The notes: generated by a model from the sequence alone, not told the origin. A stretch of DNA of 64,000 nucleotides from Sulfuricurvum sp. (GCF_028713855.1 NZ_JAQTNN010000003.1:124001-188000); one strand, 5' to 3'. Shown: positions 34,752 to 44,118, numbered from the stretch's first letter. Numbers and translations are program-made.

Positions 34752-35717
34752 TTAATTTAAAAGTTGTGCTACTTCTTTAGCATGGTAGCTGATGATAATA
34801 TCCGCACCCGCACGTTTAAACCCGACCATGGTCTCCATCATCACACGATTGTAATCGATCAATCCTGCATTACCGGCAAATTTGAGCATCGCATATTCAC
34901 CGCTAACATTGTAAACAGCAAGAGGAAGGGATGAAGCTTCACGGATGTCACGAATAATATCAAGGTAGGCAAGAGCAGGTTTTACCATTAAAATATCGGC
35001 ACCTTGAGCTTCATCTGCCAAACTCTCTCGAATCGCCTCACGACGATTAGCCGGATCCATCTGATAGGTAGAGCGGTCGCCGAAACTCGGTACCGATTCG
35101 GCAACATCACGAAACGGTCCGTAATAACCGCTCGCGAATTTAGTCGAGTAACTCATAATCGGCAAATTGACATATCCGCCGCCATCAAGAGCATCACGCA
35201 ACGTCGTAATAATCCCATCCATCATCCCCGATGGAGCGATCATATCAACACCTGCACGTGCATGTACCAGGGCCTGCTGCGCTGAAATCCCCAATGTCAG
35301 GTCGTTATCCACCGTCTCGTGAACATGATCAAGTATTCCGCAATGACCATGATCGGTATACTCACAAAAGCACAAATCAGTTACTACGAACATTTTAGGA
35401 TAGGCGCGTTTGATGGCACGAACCGCCGTCGCAATAATTCCATGATCGCATAGGGCATCCGAGCCTACTGAATCTTTGACTTCAGGGATACCAAAAAGGA
35501 TAATCGAATAAATCCCCAAAGACTGGAGCAATTCACACTCTTTGAGTATCTCATCCAAACTCATTTGATACACACCGGGCATTGAGGAAACTTCCGTTTT
35601 GATCCCCTCTCCCGGTCGAACAAATAGCGGATAGATAAAATCATTGACACCTATATGCGTTTCACGAACCAGTGAACGAAGGTGGGAATTAAGACGAGTG
35701 CGGCGAAAACGCTCCAT
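34752..35717 (-). CDS. hemB: delta-aminolevulinic acid dehydratase
   Basis: This 321-residue porphobilinogen synthase is the second common step of heme synthesis. It has the metal-binding [16 protein letters not shown], with three Cys that fit the zinc form, the Schiff-base Lys in [12 protein letters not shown], and [14 protein letters not shown]-terminal RLRRTRxNxxLRSLVRE-like sequence is standard. Its promoter region is shared with ribA on the opposite strand. Confidence 0.96.
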   Translation of the reverse strand: MERFRRTRLNSHLRSLVRETHIGVNDFIYPLFVRPGEGIKTEVSSMPGVYQMSLDEILKECELLQSLGIYSIILFGIPEVKDSVGSDALCDHGIIATAVRAIKRAYPKMFVVTDLCFCEYTDHGHCGILDHVHETVDNDLTLGISAQQALVHARAGVDMIAPSGMMDGIITTLRDALDGGGYVNLPIMSYSTKFASGYYGPFRDVAESVPSFGDRSTYQMDPANRREAIRESLADEAQGADILMVKPALAYLDIIRDIREASSLPLAVYNVSGEYAMLKFAGNAGLIDYNRVMMETMVGFKRAGADIIISYHAKEVAQLLN

Positions 35718-35776
35718 GAAATTGCTCCATATAAATAGTTAAAGCAAGTGTAGCAAGTGTTAGATTAAGAAAAGAA

Positions 35777-35786
35777 AATTATAATT
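35777..35786. promoter_or_regulatory. palindromic -10 element between hemB and ribA
   Basis: AATTATAATT is a perfect 10-bp palindrome. It reads TATAAT on the plus strand (35780-35785), six bases before the ribA ATG, and TATAAT on the minus strand (35778-35783), about 60 bp before hemB. It could drive both genes, with ribA leaderless. Confidence 0.5.
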
Positions 35787-35791
35787 GCCAC

Positions 35792-36379
35792 ATGAATACA
35801 CAAATCAACTTTGAAAAATCATCCATTGCTAACCTTCCCAGTAAATACGGTCATTTTAAAATTCGGGTTTATAAAGAAGGAATTCAAGAGCATTTAGCCA
35901 TTTTTACCGAAAATTTCGAGAAGCAAGAATCTCCACTGGTGCGTATTCACTCCGAGTGCCTTACCGGTGATACATTAGGCAGCATCAAATGCGATTGTAA
36001 CAATCAGTTACATAAAGCACTTACTATGGTGGCTCAAGAGGGAGGGTTGGTGATCTATCATCGTCAAGAAGGACGGAATATCGGTCTTCTCAATAAGATC
36101 AATGCCTACTGCCTCCAAGATCAGGGGCGCAATACGATCGAAGCCAATGTCGAACTCGGCTTTGCCCCCGATCAACGAACCTATGATGTCGTGGGTGAGA
36201 TATTTTCCGATTTTAACCTCACCAAAATTCGTCTTCTCACAAACAACCCTGCCAAAGTATCCGTCGTTGAGCAGCTGAATGTTGAAATTACTGAACGTGT
36301 TCCCGTCATTATCGATTCCAATCCTCATAATGAAGGATATTTAAAAGTCAAAAAAGAGCAGATGGGACACATAATTTAA
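35792..36379 (+). CDS. ribA: GTP cyclohydrolase II
   Basis: This 195-residue monofunctional enzyme starts riboflavin synthesis from GTP. HSECLTGDTLGSIKCDCNNQL holds the three zinc Cys, YHRQEGRNIGLLNKINAY the catalytic Arg region and LTNNPAKV the guanine site. No DHBP synthase domain is fused. The ATG follows a TATAAT by six bases with no ribosome site. Confidence 0.95.
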   Translation: MNTQINFEKSSIANLPSKYGHFKIRVYKEGIQEHLAIFTENFEKQESPLVRIHSECLTGDTLGSIKCDCNNQLHKALTMVAQEGGLVIYHRQEGRNIGLLNKINAYCLQDQGRNTIEANVELGFAPDQRTYDVVGEIFSDFNLTKIRLLTNNPAKVSVVEQLNVEITERVPVIIDSNPHNEGYLKVKKEQMGHII

Positions 36380-36419
36380 TGACACCTGCTTTAACATCAC
36401 ATCGTGAGTAAAAGGTAAA

Positions 36420-38576
36420 ATGAGAGCAATGATGCGTTTAATCTTTTTACTTTTTTTCCTCTCATTTCCCCTTTTCGCCCTCAGTAATAATTTTAAAGTG
36501 GTTATCGACAGTTTTTCAACCAAAGAAGATGCTCGCAAGGCGTATCTACGCTATCAAAACGACCCTCAATCTATCATCTCACAATACAAAAATGAAAAAG
36601 AGTTTATACTCCATTTCCGAAAATCAGGCGGACGCTATATCATTGCTGCGGAGCCTTTTAGCTCCCGTCAAGATGCCGAAGCGGTAGTTCAAAAAATTAT
36701 CTCTACCTATCCGAATGCATCCGTCAGTCAAGGCGTTGCTAATGATATAGAATTCCTATTAATGCAGCATCGAAATGCGCTAAAACAACAATCGTCTTTT
36801 TCTGAGGTTCCTAAGAGCACACTTCCCCCAAGTGTTACACCGGTCACACCTGTTTTACCTTCTCCCACTGTAGACTCATCCAAAGTCTCTTTTAGCTTCT
36901 GGATTATCGGCATTCTTATTTTATTAACAACACTTTACATTTTTTGGCGCGAACAAAGCTATAAAAAACTTACCCACCGATACAATGAACTTTTTGATGA
37001 AAAAGAGTCTATTCAAAAAGCCATTCAGGCAAAAAATGATTTTATTGCGATGATGAGTCATGAAATCCGTGCCCCAATCAATGCGGTTATGGGAATAAGC
37101 CACCTTGTTCTAGAATCCCACCTGAGTGTCACGCAGCGTTCTCAAATTACGAAAATAAAAGCTTCTGCCTCTCTTTTACTCAATCTTATCAACGATATTT
37201 TGGATCATTCAAAAATGGAAGCTGGAAAAGTAACGATCGAACAGATCCCATTTGATCTCAATGCCCTGTTGGATGATATTTCCAATATTATTTCGCATAA
37301 AGCCAATGAAAAAAAGCTGGAACTTATTTTCGATCTTGACAGCACGGTACCGAATAAATTAATCGGTGATCCGTTACGGCTTCTTCAAGTATTGGTCAAT
37401 CTACTCAATAATGCTGTTAAATTTACCGAGAGTGGAAATATCGTCCTTAGAGCACGGGGACAGCATATCAGCCGTCTAAATCTCAAAATTCATTTCGAAG
37501 TAATCGATACCGGAATCGGAATGAACCATGAGCAAATCGACCGATTGTTCCATTCATATGCGCAAGCAGATGAAACGATCTCACGCAGATACGGCGGTAC
37601 TGGACTGGGACTGAGTATCTGTAAAAATCTGGTAGCGCTTATGGGTGGGACGATTCAAGTGCAAAGTAAGCTGAATGAAGGAAGTACCTTCTCATTTGAT
37701 ATTAAACTTCATTCGGATTTGGATTTTGAAAAACGGCGTTATCGACTTCCAACGACCGAGTTAATGTCAAAGAATGCTTTAATATTAGATGAGAATACTC
37801 ACAGTGCCTCCGTATTACAGAGGGGACTTGAGTACTTTCATTATGAGGTTAAACCCGTTGTCGATTCACTAGACGCTATAGCGCTCTTACAAAAATATAC
37901 TTTCGATATTGTTTTTATCGATACCAAAATGTCCCTATGCGGTGAGTTTAAAAAAGAACTCCAAAACCGCATCAAAAACGATGAGCTTAAATTAGTGTGG
38001 ATGGGAGAAGATCTTAAAAAACGGGGAGGATTTATTCTAACCAAACCGTACAACCAACTCGATATTTTCAATGCTATTCTCTCTATTTACGGCTATATGG
38101 ACCAAAACGGGAAACATCATAATAATACTAAAAAGCTCAAAGAGAGTCTCAAAAAATTCGCAGGTGAAACGCTTTTATTGGCTGAAGACAATGAGATCAA
38201 CCGATCTATTATCTCCGGTCTCCTTGCCGGAACCGATATTGCTATCATTACTGCGAAAACGGGGAAAGAAGCCGTTGAAGCCGTTCAACTAAATCCAGCA
38301 ATCAGTGTTATTTTAATGGATATTCAAATGCCAATTATGGATGGTTTTGAAGCGACCCTTATCATCCGCCAAGACCCTGCAAAAGAGATTATTCCAATCA
38401 TAGCTGTTACCGGAAATAGCTTGGAGAGCGATATTCAAAATATCCACAATGCCGGAATGAATGGGCATATTACTAAACCGATTGATGTCAATACTTTTTA
38501 CACTACCCTTTATTATGCATTTGAAAAATCACTCACTCATGCCAAAAGACCAAACAGCTCACTGAATATTGCTTGA
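36420..38576 (+). CDS. hybrid sensor histidine kinase with SPOR-like periplasmic domain
   Basis: This 718-residue membrane sensor has a signal-like N-terminus (1-22) and a periplasmic part (about 24-105) with FKVVIDSFSTKEDARKAYLR and RYIIAAEPFSSRQDAEAVVQ, which resembles a SPOR peptidoglycan-binding fold. A Pro/Ser-rich linker leads to a membrane helix at 157-176. Then come a HisKA domain (FIAMMSHEIRAPINAV, His214), a HATPase domain (NLLNNAVKFT, DTGIGM, GGTGLGLSICKNL), a degenerate receiver and a full C-terminal receiver with VILMDIQMP (Asp634). No cognate regulator is adjacent, so phosphotransfer may go to a distant protein. AAAGG precedes the ATG. Confidence 0.88.
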   Translation: MRAMMRLIFLLFFLSFPLFALSNNFKVVIDSFSTKEDARKAYLRYQNDPQSIISQYKNEKEFILHFRKSGGRYIIAAEPFSSRQDAEAVVQKIISTYPNASVSQGVANDIEFLLMQHRNALKQQSSFSEVPKSTLPPSVTPVTPVLPSPTVDSSKVSFSFWIIGILILLTTLYIFWREQSYKKLTHRYNELFDEKESIQKAIQAKNDFIAMMSHEIRAPINAVMGISHLVLESHLSVTQRSQITKIKASASLLLNLINDILDHSKMEAGKVTIEQIPFDLNALLDDISNIISHKANEKKLELIFDLDSTVPNKLIGDPLRLLQVLVNLLNNAVKFTESGNIVLRARGQHISRLNLKIHFEVIDTGIGMNHEQIDRLFHSYAQADETISRRYGGTGLGLSICKNLVALMGGTIQVQSKLNEGSTFSFDIKLHSDLDFEKRRYRLPTTELMSKNALILDENTHSASVLQRGLEYFHYEVKPVVDSLDAIALLQKYTFDIVFIDTKMSLCGEFKKELQNRIKNDELKLVWMGEDLKKRGGFILTKPYNQLDIFNAILSIYGYMDQNGKHHNNTKKLKESLKKFAGETLLLAEDNEINRSIISGLLAGTDIAIITAKTGKEAVEAVQLNPAISVILMDIQMPIMDGFEATLIIRQDPAKEIIPIIAVTGNSLESDIQNIHNAGMNGHITKPIDVNTFYTTLYYAFEKSLTHAKRPNSSLNIA

Positions 38577-38627
38577 GTTACGCTAAAATTGGGTTTTTAC
38601 ATTACCTAAAAAAAATTTACCGTACGG

Positions 38628-39215
38628 ATGATTTATTTGATACCCTTGAAAACTTTAGTGACCAATCGAAACATAACAGTGCCGGAGCAATTTTTTGAAC
38701 AGGTAGAACACTACAAAATATTGCTCGAAAAATGGAATAAAATTCATAATCTTACGGGAGCTAAAACACTACATCAAATCAATGAGTTCATCGTGGATGC
38801 CATCACACCCATCACCTTCCTGCCACCCGTTACAAAAGCGATGGATATTGGTACCGGTGCCGGATTTCCGGGGATGATTTTAGCTATGGCGATGCCCAAA
38901 ACCCATTTTACCCTTGTAGAACCACTCACTAAACGTGCAAGCTTTTTGCAGTTTGTTAAAGCTGATTTGGGATTGAATAACGTTGATGTAAAAGCCCTAC
39001 GGGTAGAACAGCTACCAAGTGAACCGTATGATCTCATCACCTCTCGCGCCGTTACCGATACCGATATGCTTCTCAAACTCTCAGAACCCTTTTGTACAAA
39101 AGGAACTCTTTTGCTCTTTTACAAAGGGGAAAAAGTGTATGATGAAATCAATGAATCGTTAGATTACACCATTATAGAAGCAGAAAATCGCCATTATCTG
39201 CTGATAAAGAGATAA
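38628..39215 (+). CDS. rsmG: 16S rRNA (guanine-527-N7)-methyltransferase
   Basis: This 195-residue methyltransferase modifies 16S rRNA. It has [16 protein letters not shown] near the N-terminus, the SAM-binding [40 protein letters not shown] and [16 protein letters not shown], matching RsmG/GidB. No clear ribosome site is seen before 38628. A later start is possible but would remove little. The next two small genes follow closely. Confidence 0.9.
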   Translation: MIYLIPLKTLVTNRNITVPEQFFEQVEHYKILLEKWNKIHNLTGAKTLHQINEFIVDAITPITFLPPVTKAMDIGTGAGFPGMILAMAMPKTHFTLVEPLTKRASFLQFVKADLGLNNVDVKALRVEQLPSEPYDLITSRAVTDTDMLLKLSEPFCTKGTLLLFYKGEKVYDEINESLDYTIIEAENRHYLLIKR

Positions 39216-39217
39216 GT

Positions 39218-39421
39218 ATGAAATTTTTACTGTTTGTCGGATTTTTAGGTGCCGTTTACTTTATGTTTTTTAAGAAAAAGTCGCTCACCCCACCCTCTTC
39301 GGATACATCCGCAGAAGAAGCGATGATTCCATGTGTCAAATGCGGTACCTATGTACAAGTCAAAGAGAGCGTAATGCGTGATGGAAAATACTACTGCTCT
39401 CGCGAATGTCTGGAGGCCTAA
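39218..39421 (+). CDS. small membrane-anchored zinc-ribbon protein (PP0621-like)
   Basis: This 67-residue protein has one N-terminal helix (FLLFVGFLGAVYFMFF) followed by a cytoplasmic Cys4 module, MIPCVKCGTYVQVKESVMRD and YYCSRECLEA. The pattern CxxC...CxxxC fits the PP0621-like family of unknown role. It starts 2 bp after rsmG and ends adjacent to the next gene, so the three are cotranscribed. Confidence 0.75.
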   Translation: MKFLLFVGFLGAVYFMFFKKKSLTPPSSDTSAEEAMIPCVKCGTYVQVKESVMRDGKYYCSRECLEA

Positions 39422-39814
39422 ATGTTATTATTCGGACACCCCTATATTCCCTCAGAAACGTTTTACCATATTGATGCAATCGAAGCTGTACGCCATACAC
39501 CTGCCAATTCGGTCGTTACCCTCTTTTTTACCCCGGAAAATCTCGATGTTATTGAGTATTTACACAAAAACAACGTCCGATTCGCTCTTCATATCGAAAC
39601 ACCAACCGATGCGGTGCTCGGTGAAAATCTAGGAGCGTCTTACCTGATTGCCAGCCCTAAAAATGCTCCTGAAATCCAAAGCGTTGCAGAACACTATCTT
39701 TTTGATGCAAAAGTATTAGGATACGTAGAAGATATGGAGCATTTGGACAAATTGATTGAATTACGACTTGATGGAGCGATATTTGCCGACGCCATCATTA
39801 AGATAAATACTTAG
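39422..39814 (+). CDS. conserved protein of unknown function
   Basis: This 130-residue cytoplasmic protein has no transmembrane segment. It reads as alternating strands and helices (VVTLFFTPENLDVIEYLHKN, ASYLIASPKNAPEIQSVAEH, GAIFADAII), suggesting a small alpha/beta domain. I do not recognise a family. It begins directly after the zinc-ribbon gene stop and overlaps the alr stop by 4 bp on the opposite strand. Confidence 0.65.
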   Translation: MLLFGHPYIPSETFYHIDAIEAVRHTPANSVVTLFFTPENLDVIEYLHKNNVRFALHIETPTDAVLGENLGASYLIASPKNAPEIQSVAEHYLFDAKVLGYVEDMEHLDKLIELRLDGAIFADAIIKINT

Positions 39815-40827
39815 AGAATCCATTCCCGTTTTAAATTCTTATCCAAACACGCCAATATCTCATATCCGATCGTCCCTACGGCACGGGCATAATCATTGGC
39901 GTTATCAAAAATCACCAGTTCATTGGTATCCGTCGCAAAACTTGCACTGTCCATCGAAATACGCCCGCGAAGGGCTATCCCATCAGGAGTTATATAACGA
40001 TTGGAGGCGAGACGATCCAAACCGTTAGCATAGCCTAAATCATATGTACTCACTACCTCATCGGTTAAGGCTTCATAAATACCGTTGTATCCGACGCGTT
40101 CCCCTGCTTTTAATACCCGTGTAGCAATTTTCTCTCCGCACAGAGAAAGGACACTTTTAAGAGAGGGCTGCGGTAAACTCACATCCATCTCCAGACATCC
40201 GTACAAAGCAATCCCGACACGTACCATATCATCACTGCAGCCTGATGAGCGAAAGGTTCCTGCGGAGTTCGAGATATGAAATCTGAGATTCCATCCATAT
40301 TGCTTAGATAGTTGTAACGCTTTGAGTTTTACGTTATCAAAAATTTTACGCTGCCAAAACCACTCGGAACTCAGCGTATCGGCAGCTCTTAAATGGCTCA
40401 TAACCCCGATACACACCAATCCGCCTTGAGTCATCTTTTCAAAGGCTTCATCCAACTGTTCCGGCGCAATTCCATGACGATGCATTCCGGTATCAATCTT
40501 TAACTCAACCCGTGTACCTTTCGGATACATAGCTATCTCTTCGAGGGAATTGATCGCATAACTGAATTTCGGATGCACTGCCGTTGCAATTTGACCTAAT
40601 ATCAGTACATTATCAAAAAACTCTGCAATCTCTTCGGCTTCCCGTTCCAAACGTACCACGGCCTGCTTCACACCGTAATCACGCGCTTCTTCGGCAATCA
40701 ATACTGCACCGTGACCATACGCATTATCTTTTAACACCACCGCAATTTTATCTTTTCCACCGACTTGGTGTGCGATAATGTCAAGATTATGTTTCAGTGC
40801 CTCGCGGCTAAGTTTGATCGATGCCAT
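39811..40827 (-). CDS. alr: alanine racemase
   Basis: This 338-residue PLP enzyme interconverts L- and D-alanine for peptidoglycan. AVVLKDNAYGHGAVLIAEEA carries the PLP Lys, RVGYNGIYEA the catalytic Tyr and LRGRISMDSASF the second active-site loop. Length is slightly short for the family. It is divergent from aguA and shares a short 49-bp spacer. Confidence 0.93.
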   Translation of the reverse strand: MASIKLSREALKHNLDIIAHQVGGKDKIAVVLKDNAYGHGAVLIAEEARDYGVKQAVVRLEREAEEIAEFFDNVLILGQIATAVHPKFSYAINSLEEIAMYPKGTRVELKIDTGMHRHGIAPEQLDEAFEKMTQGGLVCIGVMSHLRAADTLSSEWFWQRKIFDNVKLKALQLSKQYGWNLRFHISNSAGTFRSSGCSDDMVRVGIALYGCLEMDVSLPQPSLKSVLSLCGEKIATRVLKAGERVGYNGIYEALTDEVVSTYDLGYANGLDRLASNRYITPDGIALRGRISMDSASFATDTNELVIFDNANDYARAVGTIGYEILACLDKNLKREWIL

Positions 40828-40855
40828 GGTTTCCCTACGGGGTAAAAATTACAAA

Positions 40856-40863
40856 ATTATAGT
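40856..40863. promoter_or_regulatory. overlapping -10 boxes for alr and aguA
   Basis: The plus strand reads TATAGT at 40858-40863, 13 bp before the aguA ATG. The minus strand reads TATAAT at 40856-40861, 28 bp before the alr ATG. The two boxes overlap in a 49-bp spacer, so they should be mutually exclusive. Confidence 0.5.
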
Positions 40864-40876
40864 ACAAGGTAAGTTA

Positions 40877-41890
40877 ATGCGTTATTTCCCAGCCGAATTT
40901 GAACCCCAAAGTTTCGTCCAGCTCATTTTTCCCCATCCTCAAAGCGATTGGTCACCTTATCTCGAAGAAGCGCGTGCATGTTTTGTAAACATCGCAACCG
41001 CAATCGCCCGATATCAACCCTGCCTAATCATCTGTGACGATGTTGACCTTGTCAAAAATTACTTCACGAATCACGAAAATCTGATTTTTATCCCTTATCA
41101 AAGTGACGATACCTGGGCACGTGATTGCAGTGTTCTAAGCGTCATCGATGAGGATGAAGATGAACCGTTATTACTCGACTTTACCTTCACCGGATGGGGT
41201 GGGAAATTTGATGCTTCACGTGATAATGCAATGAGTGGCGCAATTGCTGATGTGTACGGCGCACCGATGAAAAAAATTGATCTCATTTTAGAGGGCGGCG
41301 GAGTTGAGACAAACGCTAACGGTTCACTTTTGACGACTGCCGAATGTCTATTGAACCCTAACCGAAATCCTCATTTAACGAAAGCACAAACCGAAAGCAT
41401 CCTCAAAAAAGAATTTGGAGTGGAGCAAATCCTATGGCTGAATCACGGTTACCTCGCAGGTGATGATACCGATAGCCATATCGATACCCTCGCCCGTTTC
41501 ATCGATACCGATACCATCATGTACGTCAAATGCGACGATAAAGATGATGAGCATTACGATGCCCTTAAAAAGATGGAAGAAGAACTGGAAGCGCTTCGCG
41601 ATATCGAGGGAGAACCATTTAACCTTATTGCATTGCCACTGTGTACCCCTGCTTTTTACGACGATGAACGGCTTCCGGCTACGTACGCGAACTTTTTGAT
41701 TATCAATGATGCTGTTCTTTTACCGGTCTACAATGATCCGCACGACAGTGAAGCGATCGCTATTTGTGAAAAAGCATTTCGAGGTCGTGATATTATCCCG
41801 ATCGATTGCTCCGTACTTATCCGTCAGCACGGTTCACTCCACTGTGTCACGATGCAGTTTCCCGAAGACATTTCCTTACGGGTGAAATAA
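40877..41890 (+). CDS. aguA: agmatine deiminase
   Basis: This 337-residue guanidino-group enzyme converts agmatine to N-carbamoylputrescine. Motifs are DTWARDCSVL, FTFTGWGGKFD, LEGGGVETN, LNHGYLAGDDTDSHIDTLAR (HxD) and GSLHCVTMQFP with the nucleophilic Cys near the C-terminus. An acidic insert (CDDKDDEHYDALKKMEEELE) follows the HxD motif. The ATG at 40877 has AAGGTAAG upstream; a frame to 40778 would overlap alr. Confidence 0.93.
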   Translation: MRYFPAEFEPQSFVQLIFPHPQSDWSPYLEEARACFVNIATAIARYQPCLIICDDVDLVKNYFTNHENLIFIPYQSDDTWARDCSVLSVIDEDEDEPLLLDFTFTGWGGKFDASRDNAMSGAIADVYGAPMKKIDLILEGGGVETNANGSLLTTAECLLNPNRNPHLTKAQTESILKKEFGVEQILWLNHGYLAGDDTDSHIDTLARFIDTDTIMYVKCDDKDDEHYDALKKMEEELEALRDIEGEPFNLIALPLCTPAFYDDERLPATYANFLIINDAVLLPVYNDPHDSEAIAICEKAFRGRDIIPIDCSVLIRQHGSLHCVTMQFPEDISLRVK

Positions 41891-41968
41891 AAGGGTAAAT
41901 CCGCTGTAGAGAAAATAGCCCGATGCGGCTAAAAGAATGAGTGTTAAAAATATTTGTTTTTTATTCAT
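41876..41968 (-). CDS. possible small one-helix membrane protein
   Basis: A 30-residue frame reads MNKKQIFLTLILLAASGYFL and so on, one clear membrane helix with a basic start. It overlaps the aguA 3' end by 15 bp. No good ribosome site precedes it, so this is tentative, but the hydrophobic pattern is unlikely to be random. Confidence 0.35.
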   Translation of the reverse strand: MNKKQIFLTLILLAASGYFLYSGFTLLFHP

Positions 41969-42086
41969 GGGTAGAAGTGTAACATAAAATTTAAAAGCCC
42001 TCATCAGCGAGATTTCTCCTATCGACTTAACACTAATGTAACACTTCTTTTCTATTATTTCTTCATATTGTTTAAGGATTACCTGA

Positions 42087-44096
42087 ATGAAGAAATTTGC
42101 CCTTCTCTCGCTGGCAGCGATTGCTGCACTTGCTAGCGAACCTGTCACCATCCAAAAAATCACTGTCGAAGCCGATGCACCCAAAGCCGATAGCAAAAGT
42201 GTCAATGCTGATGAAATCGTTAAGTTCTCACGCCAAAGCGATTTGGGTGAAATGCTCTCAAGTGCACTTCCTGAAATTACTCATGTTCGTACCACAGCGA
42301 TTGGAAACGATATCGTTTTACGCGGATTTAAAAAAGATAATCTGAACATCACGATTGATGATGCAAAAGTATGCGGTGCCTGTCCGAATCGTATGGATCC
42401 CCCTGCAATGCATGTCTCATCCAGTCAAATTCAAAATGTTGAAGTGCAAGAAGGTCCCTTTGACGTTACTCAATTCGGCAGTCTCGGCGGTAAAATTAAC
42501 GTCGTGACCAAAGATCCCGCAAAAGGTCTGCACGGAGAAGCTTCTGCAACCCTTGGAAGCTTTGACTATCGTAAACTCTCTGCAACAGTAGAGGGGGGCA
42601 ATGATACCGTTCAGGCACTCGTTGGATACAGCCGTGAAACCAGCGGTCAATACAAAGACGGTGAGGGCAAAACCATGGCCGAACAAGCTGATGGCGCGCC
42701 GACCGGTCAACGCTATCAAACAGCGCATAAAAATGATGATGCGTATGCGCGACAAAACTTCTGGGCTAAAATTGTCGGAAATGTCGGAAATAATCAAAAA
42801 CTGACGTTAAGCTATTTCGGTGACCGTGCCGATAACGTCCTTTATCCACGTTATCCGATGGATGCACTCAAAGACGATACCGATATGCTGAAAGCCAAAT
42901 ATCAGATGTTTGATCTAGGCGCTTTTTCCAAAGAACTAATGGTCGAAGCGTACCACTCCAAAGTGGAACATGAGATGGGAACCGATTTTAGAGCAGGTGC
43001 AACCAGTGCTACTATGACAATGGTTTCTCCTGTCGATGCAACGATTGAGGGAATCCGTGTTGAAAACAGCGCTTCACTCAGTGAGACGGAAATCACTCTC
43101 GGAATCGATCTATCTAAGCGCAACTGGAATGGGACGAAAGGCAATCGAACCAATCCTTATATAACCGTTCAAATTCCTGATGCTGATACCAACAACATCG
43201 GCCTCTACACCAAGGCAGCTAAAACATTCGGCGCTCTGGATATCAGCGGAGGGCTTCGTTATGACGATACAAGTGTCGATGCCGATCAAAACTTAAGTAC
43301 GACTGCCAAAGATCGAGATTATTCCAATCTAAGCGCCAATGTACTGGGACGTTATCACTACAGCAACAATGGCAACTTCTTTGTTGGATTAGGGCAGTCA
43401 TCACGTGTTCCTGATGCAAGGGAGCTCTACTTTGCTGGAGGAATCGGCAATACCAATCTCAATGAAACCATCAACCGGGAAATTGATATGGGAGTCGAAC
43501 AGACATTGGGTAATTTACACTTTAGAGGAACCCTATTTTACAGTGATTTAAAAGACTACATTTATGCCTATAAAACCGGTACGGGGACCAACACATCGTA
43601 TGCCAATATCGATGCACGTATTGTGGGAGGAGATATCACAGCCGATTATCTTATCAATAATGAATGGTCTCTCCAATGCGGTATCGCTACCCAAAAAGGG
43701 ACCAAAAAAGATACCGCGCAGCTTGATGCGCTGAGCACTGCTGTACAGACCGATAAAGACTTAGCCGATATCCCGCCGCTTAAAGGGCGTGTCGCCTTAG
43801 TATTTGATGATGCTAAAAACTATGCGGCAGCTGAGTGGATCGCTGCTTCATCCCAAACCTACGATCAAAATAACGGAGAACAAGGTATCGGGGGATATGG
43901 TATCCTCAATCTCAAATACGGAACCGATTTCGGTAACGGGTTCTCTCTCAGCACCGGCATCAACAATTTCTTTAACCGTACGTATGCCGTGAGCAACAGC
44001 TACATCGGACTCACCACCATCATGGAAGGGGCGCAACCTCTCGTCCTTAACGAACCGGGTCGTAACTTCTACGCAACCGTAAGTTACAAATTCTAA
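42087..44096 (+). CDS. TonB-dependent copper receptor, OprC/NosA-like
   Basis: This 669-residue outer-membrane receptor has a signal peptide (1-17), a plug domain (QSDLGEMLSSALPEI, IVLRGFKKDNLNITIDDAKV), and a barrel ending NFYATVSYKF. A CxxxM motif is in GACPNRMDPPAM (Cys99, Met103) and an HxM motif in VEHEMG (His295, Met297). These correspond to the copper ligands known in OprC. It is monocistronic with an AAGGATT ribosome site. Copper import would fit the cbb3 copper-ATPase in this window. The likely partner TonB system is not visible here. Confidence 0.85.
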   Translation: MKKFALLSLAAIAALASEPVTIQKITVEADAPKADSKSVNADEIVKFSRQSDLGEMLSSALPEITHVRTTAIGNDIVLRGFKKDNLNITIDDAKVCGACPNRMDPPAMHVSSSQIQNVEVQEGPFDVTQFGSLGGKINVVTKDPAKGLHGEASATLGSFDYRKLSATVEGGNDTVQALVGYSRETSGQYKDGEGKTMAEQADGAPTGQRYQTAHKNDDAYARQNFWAKIVGNVGNNQKLTLSYFGDRADNVLYPRYPMDALKDDTDMLKAKYQMFDLGAFSKELMVEAYHSKVEHEMGTDFRAGATSATMTMVSPVDATIEGIRVENSASLSETEITLGIDLSKRNWNGTKGNRTNPYITVQIPDADTNNIGLYTKAAKTFGALDISGGLRYDDTSVDADQNLSTTAKDRDYSNLSANVLGRYHYSNNGNFFVGLGQSSRVPDARELYFAGGIGNTNLNETINREIDMGVEQTLGNLHFRGTLFYSDLKDYIYAYKTGTGTNTSYANIDARIVGGDITADYLINNEWSLQCGIATQKGTKKDTAQLDALSTAVQTDKDLADIPPLKGRVALVFDDAKNYAAAEWIAASSQTYDQNNGEQGIGGYGILNLKYGTDFGNGFSLSTGINNFFNRTYAVSNSYIGLTTIMEGAQPLVLNEPGRNFYATVSYKF

Positions 44097-44101
44097 TTTC
44101 C

Positions 44102-44117
44102 ATGCCCTTCGGGGCAT
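44102..44117. terminator. weak hairpin after the TonB receptor
   Basis: ATGCCC-TTCG-GGGCAT forms a 6-bp stem with a stable tetraloop between convergent genes. No U-tract follows on either strand, so termination is doubtful. Confidence 0.3.
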
Positions 44118-44118
44118 A

